From Subtercola sp. (lineage in GTDB: Bacteria > Actinomycetota > Actinomycetes > Actinomycetales > Microbacteriaceae): a stretch of 64,000 bases of DNA. Shown one piece after another: positions 9,483-16,630 of the stretch (within the stretch, counting starts at the first letter, position 1; every line of letters starts with the position of its first letter). Location of the stretch: the NCBI GenBank assembly GCA_025463765.1, contig JAODBC010000027.1:62001-126000 (forward strand), written 5' to 3'. A program made the position numbers and the translations under genes. Under the pieces are notes generated by a model, which ran no database searches, was not told where the DNA came from, and saw only the letters and a program-made list of their open reading frames with translations.

Positions 9483-9508
9483 GTCGACCGTAGTCGACAA
9501 TAGTCGAC
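9483..9508. promoter_or_regulatory. GTCGAC triplet, site B
   Basis: Three GTCGAC palindromes begin at 9483, 9493 and 9503, exactly 10 bp apart, between the divergent CaiB and PucR-like genes. On the minus strand a TATGCT hexamer resembling a -10 box follows within about 16 bp, so the boxes would overlap the -35 region of the CaiB operon. A further single GTCGAC sits at 9436. The arrangement matches sites A and C. Confidence 0.72.
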
Positions 9509-9562
9509 ACAAGCGATACCCTGGCAATGCGAAATGACGATCTTCGAGGGAGAGGAGTGGCG

Positions 9563-10639
9563 ATGACAACAACCCTCTCCGAGAGCGGCGTCCTTGATCT
9601 CTTCGACCGTCTGATTGAAGAAGGCGTAGAGATCAGGCCGCTGGTGGGACAGGTGGCCGCCTTCGTACAGGGGCGGCTCGGCGTGGTTCTTTCCGACGGC
9701 ACCGCCGTCTCGGGTGATGCGTTGGGGCACGTCAGCGACCAGGGCATGCCTCCGGATGCGCTCGTGCGCCAGAGTGGGCGACGCGACATCGTCTGGGTGG
9801 ACAGAGATTCCGGGCCGCTCGAGGAGAGCGACTTTCTGCTCCGGCGGCTCGCCGTTGCCGTTCAGGTGCTCGATCGACGTGAGGATCTTCACACGCGCGT
9901 CGCCTCTCCGGTCGAGCTCCTCTTGCAATCCCGAATCTCGCAACCGATGTTGGTCGAGACCCTGCGCCGGCTGAGGCTGCGAGCGACCGACCGGATCGCC
10001 GTCTACGTCGCGGAGGGATCGGACCGGGCTTGGGAGGAGTTTCGCCGAGAACACATTCCATTCGGTCTTGTCGCGGCGGCCGACTACGCGGGGCGTCACG
10101 TCGCCCTCCTGCGCTCCGGCTCTGAGATCGATGACGATTCGGTCACGCCCCCGGCCGGGCTCCGCGTCGCCCTCAGCACCGACAGACTTGCACGCGAAGG
10201 CAACCGGGCGTTCCGAGAGGCCGTCGCCGCCCTCCGTCTCGCTCGACCGCTCGCAATCCACGGGCGGCCGCGCGGACTCCTGGTGCGGTGCTCCGAGCTC
10301 GGGGCCCTCCACGCGCTGTCGGAACTGAGCCGGTCGGACATCGACGGCATCGCCGATGTCGCTGTCCTCGAAACGCTTGCTCGCCGACACGGCCCCATTG
10401 TTCTCGAAGCCCTAGAGGCCTACGCATCGACCCAGTCCCAGCGTGAGGCGGCTGCGCTCTTACACGTGCACCACAACTCGATTGCGCACTGGGTCAGACG
10501 CGCTGAGGATGCGCTGCACTGCCGGCTAACAGCCCCCTACCAGCGCACCCGGCTCCTGATTGCGCTGATGCTCCTCCGGATGCGCGATTCCGCACACCCA
10601 GGCCGGCCGGCCGGACCGACCGCGGACGTCCGGTTGTGA
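9563..10639 (+). CDS. PucR/CdaR-like transcriptional regulator
   Basis: Regulator of 358 residues with a variable N-terminal sensor part and a C-terminal PucR-type helix-turn-helix (STQSQREAAALLHVHHNSIA followed by HWVRRAEDAL). This class usually activates catabolic or purine-use operons. The ATG at 9563 is preferred because GAGGAG precedes it by 5 nt; an upstream ATG at 9527 lacks a site. It sits between the CaiB operon and the Baeyer-Villiger monooxygenase and shares GTCGAC site B with the former. That makes it a good candidate regulator of this module, alongside the GntR protein. Confidence 0.83.
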   Translation: MTTTLSESGVLDLFDRLIEEGVEIRPLVGQVAAFVQGRLGVVLSDGTAVSGDALGHVSDQGMPPDALVRQSGRRDIVWVDRDSGPLEESDFLLRRLAVAVQVLDRREDLHTRVASPVELLLQSRISQPMLVETLRRLRLRATDRIAVYVAEGSDRAWEEFRREHIPFGLVAAADYAGRHVALLRSGSEIDDDSVTPPAGLRVALSTDRLAREGNRAFREAVAALRLARPLAIHGRPRGLLVRCSELGALHALSELSRSDIDGIADVAVLETLARRHGPIVLEALEAYASTQSQREAAALLHVHHNSIAHWVRRAEDALHCRLTAPYQRTRLLIALMLLRMRDSAHPGRPAGPTADVRL

Positions 10640-10808
10640 ACGAACCATTCCGGACCCGAGGTCGCCTCCGGTCTCCAAATGGCCAAAACGTCGAGCTATC
10701 GTGCTCCAACTGGCGGGCACAGGCATGAGAGAGCTCTTGGATACTGGAGGCAGGACAGAGCCTCCCGAAACACACGAATCACCCCACCGCGACGAAGGAG
10801 TCACGACA

Positions 10809-12452
10809 ATGAAACAAGCCCCGCAGGTCGATGCGATTGTGATCGGCGCCGGATTCAGCGGGTTGTACCTCATCCGCAAGCTGCGCGACGAGCTCGGACT
10901 GAACGTGAAAGTGTTCGAACGAGGAACCGGTGTCGGCGGAACGTGGTTCTGGAACCGCTACCCTGGCGCACGCTGCGATGTCGAGTCGGTCTTCTACAGC
11001 TATTCATTTGACGAGCAGCTGCAGCAGGACTGGGTTTGGACGGAGCGTTACCCCGCGCAGGAAGAGATTCTGCGCTACATCAACCACGTTGCCGACCGCT
11101 TCGACCTGCGCCGCAGCATCGAGTTCGAGACGACCGTGGTCTCCTGCGAGTACGACGAAGACAAAAACCTCTGGACCGCCGAGACCGACACGGGCGATCG
11201 CACCTCGGCACCGTACCTGATCTCAGCGGTCGGCTGTCTCTCGGTCCCGCTCACCCCGGAGTTTCCCGGGCTGGAGTCGTTCGGCGGGCATGTGTACCAC
11301 ACCGGTGCGTGGCCGACCGAGGGCGCCGACGTGACCGGGCTGCGGGTCGGCGTGATCGGCACCGGTTCGTCCGGCATCCAGGTCATCCCTGAGCTCGCGC
11401 GCCAGGCCGCCGAGCTGACAGTGTTCCAGCGAACCGCCACTTTCACGGTGCCCGCCAGGAATCGGCCGCTGACCGACGACGAACGCACTCAGACGAAGAG
11501 CATCTACGCCGACATCCGCGAAGCCGCCCGCTACTCCGGAACCGGGCATCTGCTCGACCAGCCGATCGGATCAGGCCAGGAAGTCGACCGCACGATGGCG
11601 AAGATCGAGCTCGAGCGGCGCTGGTGGCGGGGCGGCATCACGGTGCCGGCGACGTTCAACGACACAACCGTGAACCTCGACTCCAATGAGTTCATCTCCG
11701 AGTTTGTGCGTGAGAAGATCCGTTCGATAGTGACCGATCCCGAGGTGGCCCGCCTCCTCGAACCGCACGATTATGCGATCGGAACCAAGCGGATCGTGCT
11801 TGATGCTGGCTACTACGACACCTATAACCGCGAGAACGTGACGCTCGTATCGACCCGGGCAAATCCCATCGAGCACTTCACCCCTACGGGTATCGTCGTG
11901 GGCGGCGTCGAACATCCTCTTGACGTGATTGTGCTCGCTACTGGCTACGACGCGATGACGGGCGCATTGAACCGCATCCGCATTCAGGGCCGCGACGGCG
12001 TGTTACTGCGCGAGAAATGGGCAGCGGGTCCGACGACTTACCTCGGCGTCGCCACGCACAGTTTCCCCAATTTCTTCACGGTGACCGGACCCGGCAGCCC
12101 CTCCGTGCTGTCGAATATGATCGCCTCGATCGAACAACACGTTGAGTGGATCGCGGCGTACGTCGATCATCTCCGCAGCAACGGCATCCGCTGCACAGAA
12201 CCGTCGGCGAACGCCGAGCAGAACTGGGTCGAACACGTCAACACACTCGCGAACGCCACCCTCTTACCGAAGGCAGCGTCGTGGTACATGGGCGCGAACG
12301 TTCCTGGTAAACCCCGGGTTTTCATGCCTTACCTCGGCGGCGTGGGAACCTATCGACGCATCTGCGACGAGGTGGCCGCGAACAACTACATGGGCTTCGT
12401 GCATGATTCGGCCGAGACGACCGTGCTGCCCGCGTTGATCAGAACGACGTGA
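10809..12452 (+). CDS. type I Baeyer-Villiger monooxygenase (cyclohexanone monooxygenase-like)
   Basis: FAD- and NADPH-dependent monooxygenase of 547 residues, close to the length of cyclohexanone monooxygenase. It inserts one oxygen next to a ketone, giving an ester or lactone. It has the FAD Rossmann motif GAGFSG (13-18) and the NADPH motif GTGSSG (184-189). The diagnostic fingerprint FGGHVYHTGAWP spans 158-169, with His164 and Trp168. The ATG at 10809 follows AAGGAG by 8 nt. It meets the zinc alcohol dehydrogenase tail to tail with a 14 bp overlap. It is the key enzyme of this module and suggests a cyclic or branched ketone intermediate. Confidence 0.95.
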   Translation: MKQAPQVDAIVIGAGFSGLYLIRKLRDELGLNVKVFERGTGVGGTWFWNRYPGARCDVESVFYSYSFDEQLQQDWVWTERYPAQEEILRYINHVADRFDLRRSIEFETTVVSCEYDEDKNLWTAETDTGDRTSAPYLISAVGCLSVPLTPEFPGLESFGGHVYHTGAWPTEGADVTGLRVGVIGTGSSGIQVIPELARQAAELTVFQRTATFTVPARNRPLTDDERTQTKSIYADIREAARYSGTGHLLDQPIGSGQEVDRTMAKIELERRWWRGGITVPATFNDTTVNLDSNEFISEFVREKIRSIVTDPEVARLLEPHDYAIGTKRIVLDAGYYDTYNRENVTLVSTRANPIEHFTPTGIVVGGVEHPLDVIVLATGYDAMTGALNRIRIQGRDGVLLREKWAAGPTTYLGVATHSFPNFFTVTGPGSPSVLSNMIASIEQHVEWIAAYVDHLRSNGIRCTEPSANAEQNWVEHVNTLANATLLPKAASWYMGANVPGKPRVFMPYLGGVGTYRRICDEVAANNYMGFVHDSAETTVLPALIRTT

Positions 12453-13530
12453 TCACCGAGCGGATGATGCCTCCGCGTTCCAGCTGAGCGTATGCCTCGT
12501 CGATCTCGCCTAGCGTTATCTCCTGGGACACGAGGTCGTCGAGGTTAAGGCGCCCCTGCAGATACAGTTCCGCGTACATCGGAATGTCTTTCTTGAGGTT
12601 GGTCGAACCCATGTGCACCCCGGTCACCGAGGAGTGGGCTCGAAGCATCTCGAGCGAGGAGCCCATCTGCACGCTTGCGCCGGGCTTAGCCAGACCGACG
12701 AAGTACGCTCCGCCGCCAGTTCCGACCATGTCGAGAGCCTGAGCCTGGGTCTGTTCGAGGCCGATGACCTCGAATACGTGCGTGGCCCCGCCGCCGGTGA
12801 GTGCGCGAACGACCTGCACAGCGTCGGTCTCGCGGGAGTTGATCGTCTCTGTCGCACCGAAGCGCTTCGCCACCTCGAGCTTGGTGTCGTCAATGTCGAT
12901 TGCGATGATCTGCAAGGCACCCGCGAGGCGTGCGCCACTAATCGTATTCAGGCCCACGCCCCCGGTGCCGATGACTACGACGGTGTCGCCAACCCGTACT
13001 GCGGCGCTGTTGATAGCGGCTCCGGCACCGGTGACGGTACCGCAGCCGAGAAGGCTCGCTTGAGCGAATGGAATCAACCGGTTCACGACGGCGAGTTGGT
13101 TCTCGTGCACCAGCACCGACTCCGCAAAACCGCCGATCCCATAAGCCTGGTTCAGCGCCTCGCCGTCCATGCTCAAACGCGGAGGTTGATTTGCTCGACG
13201 CAACGTCGCCTGCTTGTTCGGGCAGGCGTAGCTGCGACCCGAGGTACAGACCACGCACACTCCGCAAAACTGGATCAGACAGGCGACAACGTGATCTCCC
13301 GGCACCATCGTGGTCACTTCGGGACCGACAGCCTTCACAATCCCGGCCACCTCATGCCCGAAGACCGCGGGCATGGGTACGCCGAAGTCAGCTGAGACCA
13401 GGTGCATATCGCTGTGGCACAGGCCGGACGCCCGTACTTCCACAGCCACTTCGCGCCCGATCGGAGTGGCGATCGAGACGTCTCGAACGGTAAATCCTTT
13501 ACCAGTGCCCAGCGAAACCGAAGCCCTCAT
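12439..13530 (-). CDS. zinc-dependent medium-chain alcohol dehydrogenase
   Basis: MDR-superfamily dehydrogenase of 363 residues. It has the catalytic zinc Cys in GLCHSD and His in GHE, and a structural zinc set of four cysteines (FCGVCVVCTSGRSYAC). The NAD-binding motif is GTGGVGL. It interconverts an alcohol with an aldehyde or ketone. A 17 bp-stem hairpin lies between it and the upstream SDR, so it may have its own promoter. It overlaps the monooxygenase gene end to end. In a Chn-like route it would be ChnD, hydroxyacid to oxoacid. That assignment is inference. Confidence 0.92.
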   Translation of the reverse strand: MRASVSLGTGKGFTVRDVSIATPIGREVAVEVRASGLCHSDMHLVSADFGVPMPAVFGHEVAGIVKAVGPEVTTMVPGDHVVACLIQFCGVCVVCTSGRSYACPNKQATLRRANQPPRLSMDGEALNQAYGIGGFAESVLVHENQLAVVNRLIPFAQASLLGCGTVTGAGAAINSAAVRVGDTVVVIGTGGVGLNTISGARLAGALQIIAIDIDDTKLEVAKRFGATETINSRETDAVQVVRALTGGGATHVFEVIGLEQTQAQALDMVGTGGGAYFVGLAKPGASVQMGSSLEMLRAHSSVTGVHMGSTNLKKDIPMYAELYLQGRLNLDDLVSQEITLGEIDEAYAQLERGGIIRSVITSF

Positions 13531-13587
13531 TACACTTTCCAGCCTTCCTTATTACGGGGCATGCTCTGCGCTGCTCCGACAACCATG

Positions 13588-13626
13588 ACGAATGGGAAGG
13601 GCGACGCGATCGCCCTTCCCATTCGT
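13588..13626. terminator. 17-bp perfect hairpin, probable terminator
   Basis: A perfect inverted repeat has arms at 13588-13604 and 13610-13626 and a 5 nt CGCGA loop. It lies 10 bp beyond the SDR stop codon on the minus strand, upstream of the alcohol dehydrogenase. There is no T-run, as is common for actinobacterial hairpin terminators. It probably ends or attenuates the flavoprotein-SDR transcript. Confidence 0.7.
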
Positions 13627-13635
13627 ACCGAGCTG

Positions 13636-14481
13636 CTAGACCCGGGCACCGTCCAGGAACTCAGCCGATGCGCGAACCACATCGGGGCCGAAGGTGCCCT
13701 GCGTGATGGCGCTTGCGCCGCCATCGATGGGAATAACGGTACCTGTGACGTAGCGAGCCAGGTCGCTCGCCAAGAACACCGCTACATCGGCGATGTCCTC
13801 CGGCTCACCGACGCGGCCGAGCGGAATTTTCGGACCAAGTTCTTGAGACAGGTACGCCAGGAACTCTGTGGCGTCCTCGCGAGGCACACCGAACGCATTC
13901 GCCATGATCGGGGTCATGATCGTGCCAGGAGCGATGGCGTTCGAGCGGATGCCCAGCGGGGCGAACTCTGCCGCCGCTTGCCGTACGAGACCGATGACCG
14001 CGTGTTTGGCGGCCGTGTACGCCGCTCCCGCCCATGCGCCCTGCAGACCGGCGACGCTCGACGTCGAAATGATCACGCCGCCCCCGCCCTGCTTTTGGAA
14101 CTGCTGGCTTGCGTACTTGTGCCCGAGGGCGACGGAGCGCGTAAGAAGAGCGAGGGTGCGATCGAAGCCATCGGCATTCAACTCCGCCATCGCGGACGTG
14201 TCACCTTGGTTGCCTGCGTTATTGAACATGATGTCGAGCCGGCCGAATTTTTCGACCGCCACCGTAATGATGTTGGCGATCGCCGCCTCATCCGTCACAT
14301 CGGTGTGTACGAAGATCGCAGCATCCCCGAGCTCCTCGGCGATGCGAGCGCCCTGCTCGTCGGAGATGTCGCCGATCGCAACCCGGGCGCCTTCGGCCAC
14401 GAAGCGCTGTACGCTTGCCAGGCCGATGCCGCTCGCGCCACCGGTGATGACGGCGACGTTGCCGTTGAGTAGTCCGGTCAT
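13636..14481 (-). CDS. short-chain dehydrogenase/reductase (SDR)
   Basis: Classical SDR of 281 residues that oxidises an alcohol or reduces a carbonyl with NAD(P). The cofactor motif TGGASGIG is near residue 14, NNAG follows, and the catalytic Tyr and Lys are in AAYTAAKHA. A somewhat longer loop between the sheet and helix regions is ordinary. It starts 10 bp after the upstream flavoprotein gene with an AGGA site, so they form a unit. It could oxidise a cyclic alcohol to the ketone used by the Baeyer-Villiger monooxygenase (ChnA-like). Confidence 0.92.
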   Translation of the reverse strand: MTGLLNGNVAVITGGASGIGLASVQRFVAEGARVAIGDISDEQGARIAEELGDAAIFVHTDVTDEAAIANIITVAVEKFGRLDIMFNNAGNQGDTSAMAELNADGFDRTLALLTRSVALGHKYASQQFQKQGGGGVIISTSSVAGLQGAWAGAAYTAAKHAVIGLVRQAAAEFAPLGIRSNAIAPGTIMTPIMANAFGVPREDATEFLAYLSQELGPKIPLGRVGEPEDIADVAVFLASDLARYVTGTVIPIDGGASAITQGTFGPDVVRASAEFLDGARV

Positions 14482-14490
14482 CGGATCGTC

Positions 14491-15660
14491 CTAGACCGTG
14501 CGGTAGTGGTCGATGATGAACGGAGCGACCTCGACGACGTTATTGTGGTCGACGAGGGCATGTTGCTGGGCCACGTGGATGTCGAGCATCGCCCGGCCGA
14601 GCGTCGACCCCTGACGGACGCTGTTGGTGCCACCCCAGTAGTAGGCGAACTCCACGACCTCACGCACAACGTTATGAATGAGGTTGGCCGTCTGGCGGAG
14701 GCGCGAACGATCAAAGTCATCCATGCCCTCTCCCGATTCGATCTTGCTACGGGCGTTCTCGATGTTCTCGATCATCAGCGCTCGCGCCGCGGCAAGCTGG
14801 GCCTCTTTATACGCGAAGTCATGAAGGAAAATCTGCTGATCGATCACCGGCAGATGCGGTGGGCGCTGCTTGCCCTGGTCGGCGACCGCGACGATGTCTT
14901 CGAGGGCGCGTTTCGCGATGCCGCAGGCGACCGCAGAGTGGTACGTGACCGCAGTCCCGACGAAGTCCATTCGGCCGCCGGCACCTCCACGAAGAGGAAC
15001 GTACGCAGCGGGGCTGAAGACGTACTGCGAGGGAACGAACACATCGTTCACCTCGAAGTCGACACTGCCGCTGCCTTGCAGACCAATGACGTCCCAACCG
15101 CCTGTGACGGTCGCCTGCTCGCGCGGAACGATGGCTGTGACGACCTCGGTCATGTTGGTGCCGTCGACGAAGCCGCCCGCGGCAAAATACGATGCATGCA
15201 GCACGCCGCTTCCGAACCGGTACTTACCGGTGAGGCGATAGCCGCCCTCAACCGGAGTGGCGATACCGCCGGGTGCAGCGAAGCCGGCGGCAGTGGCACG
15301 CGACTCGCCGTCGACGTACATCTCGCGCACGGCGTCATCACCAAGGCCCACACTTGAATATCCGGCAAAGCCGGAGAGGGTCATGAACGACCAGCCGGTC
15401 GAGCCATCGTGGCGGGCGACTTCTTCGTAAACCTCGAAGCGCTTTTTCATGGGGATGTCTTCACCGCCGAGTTCGGCGGGGATGTCGATCCAGAAAAGCT
15501 CGGTCTCGCGAAAAGCCTCAATGACTTTTTCGCTGATTTGGCCGATCTCCTGAGTCGTGTCGGCCTCGGCGCGGATCAGGTCGCCAAGCGAACGGGCGCG
15601 GTCGAGGGGATCGCCGAGGCGCTCCTGAACCGAGACGGACGGGCTTTCCAGTGTTGACAT
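14491..15660 (-). CDS. acyl-CoA dehydrogenase-fold flavoprotein, possible class D monooxygenase
   Basis: Flavoprotein of 389 residues with the acyl-CoA dehydrogenase fold and a type-2 C-terminal domain. The segments GWSFMTLSGFAGY and WGGTNSVRQGSTLGRAMLDI look more like the HsaA/IacA/DszC hydroxylase-type group than beta-oxidation enzymes. If so, it uses reduced flavin and oxygen to hydroxylate a small substrate and needs a separate reductase. None is adjacent; the nearest is the fusion at 25726. An ordinary dehydrogenase remains possible. GGAG precedes the ATG. Upstream lies GTCGAC site C next to a TTGACA -35 box. Confidence 0.75.
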   Translation of the reverse strand: MSTLESPSVSVQERLGDPLDRARSLGDLIRAEADTTQEIGQISEKVIEAFRETELFWIDIPAELGGEDIPMKKRFEVYEEVARHDGSTGWSFMTLSGFAGYSSVGLGDDAVREMYVDGESRATAAGFAAPGGIATPVEGGYRLTGKYRFGSGVLHASYFAAGGFVDGTNMTEVVTAIVPREQATVTGGWDVIGLQGSGSVDFEVNDVFVPSQYVFSPAAYVPLRGGAGGRMDFVGTAVTYHSAVACGIAKRALEDIVAVADQGKQRPPHLPVIDQQIFLHDFAYKEAQLAAARALMIENIENARSKIESGEGMDDFDRSRLRQTANLIHNVVREVVEFAYYWGGTNSVRQGSTLGRAMLDIHVAQQHALVDHNNVVEVAPFIIDHYRTV

Positions 15661-15737
15661 TCATGGCTCCACTTCATCGGGGTGTCGCAGGCGCCATCGC
15701 TTGCGGTTTGAACCAACTTCTCATAGGCGCGAGTTGG

Positions 15738-15776
15738 TGTCAAGAAATTAGTCGACCTTGGTCGACTAAAGTCGAC
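15738..15776. promoter_or_regulatory. GTCGAC triplet, site C, beside a TTGACA -35 box
   Basis: GTCGAC occurs at 15751, 15761 and 15771, exactly 10 bp apart, between the divergent flavoprotein and SDR genes. On the minus strand a perfect -35 hexamer TTGACA (complement of 15738-15743) follows the triplet directly. The -10 position 17 bp further on (GAAGTT) is poor. That layout fits an activator bound just upstream of the -35 box. Activation is inference. Confidence 0.72.
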
Positions 15777-15812
15777 GATAGTCTTCTTGCTGGTGACCGA
15801 AAGGAGACGCAG

Positions 15813-16598
15813 GTGGAACGCTTGAACGGAAAGAGTGCTGTTATCACGGGCGGTGCCGCCGGCATCGGTCTCGCTATCGCCCAGTTGTTCGTCGCTGAGG
15901 GGGCGTGGGTGACGATCGTGGATCGCACGCAGCGCGATATCGATCGCGCCTTGGTCCAGTTGCGCGAAATCGGTGCCGATTCCCATGGCCGAACGGTGGG
16001 AGTGGTGGCAGATGTCTCCGTCGAGGAGGAAACCCACCACTACGTCGCCGCCGCCTTCAAGGCCTTTGGCCGTATCGATGTGCTCGTGAACAATGCAGGC
16101 ACGGTGGGAACAGTGGCCTCCATCATCGACACCGATCTCGCCCAGTTCCGCCGGGTGCTCGATGTCAATGTCGACGGGGTGCTGCTCGGCCTGAAGTACG
16201 TTCTGCCTGTGATGTTCGCCCAAAAAGCTGGGAGCATCATCAACATGGGCTCTGTGGCCTCCTTCGCAGGAACCGCAGGCCTCGCCGGTTATGTCACCTC
16301 GAAGCACGCTCTCGTCGGTTTGACGAAGACTGCCGCTCTGGAAGCAGCGCCGCACGGAGTGCGGGTGAATTCCGTGCATCCCACGGCGGTCGACACACAG
16401 ATGATGCGAAACATCGAAGCCGGTCTCTCGGATGATCCCGAGGCTCTGCGCGCTCGCATGGAGAGCCAGATTCCGCTCGGTCGCTACGCTAAGTCGCAGG
16501 ATGTCGCGCTTCTGACCTTGTTCCTCGCATCCGACGAGAGCACCCAGATCACCGGAGCGCAATACCGCATCGACGGAGGGCGCGGCGCCTCCTCCTGA
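15813..16598 (+). CDS. short-chain dehydrogenase/reductase (SDR)
   Basis: Classical SDR of 261 residues with TGGAAGIG (12-19), NNAG and the catalytic YVTSK. The GTG at 15813 is chosen because AAGGAG lies 6 nt upstream; the open frame extends to 15651 but without a site. The C-terminus ends in the usual GAQYRIDGG. It is the first plus-strand gene beyond GTCGAC site C and is probably co-regulated with the flavoprotein operon. It is a second candidate for alcohol-to-ketone oxidation. Confidence 0.92.
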   Translation: MERLNGKSAVITGGAAGIGLAIAQLFVAEGAWVTIVDRTQRDIDRALVQLREIGADSHGRTVGVVADVSVEEETHHYVAAAFKAFGRIDVLVNNAGTVGTVASIIDTDLAQFRRVLDVNVDGVLLGLKYVLPVMFAQKAGSIINMGSVASFAGTAGLAGYVTSKHALVGLTKTAALEAAPHGVRVNSVHPTAVDTQMMRNIEAGLSDDPEALRARMESQIPLGRYAKSQDVALLTLFLASDESTQITGAQYRIDGGRGASS

Positions 16599-16630
16599 CG
16601 ATGCGGCTCGATGAAGGCTGCGCTTCTGCG

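Noticed and set aside
2872-15776. GTCGAC repeats as a CRISPR array or transposon end
   Set aside because: The units are 10 bp, occur only two or three at a time, have no spacers of constant length, and no cas or transposase gene is near.
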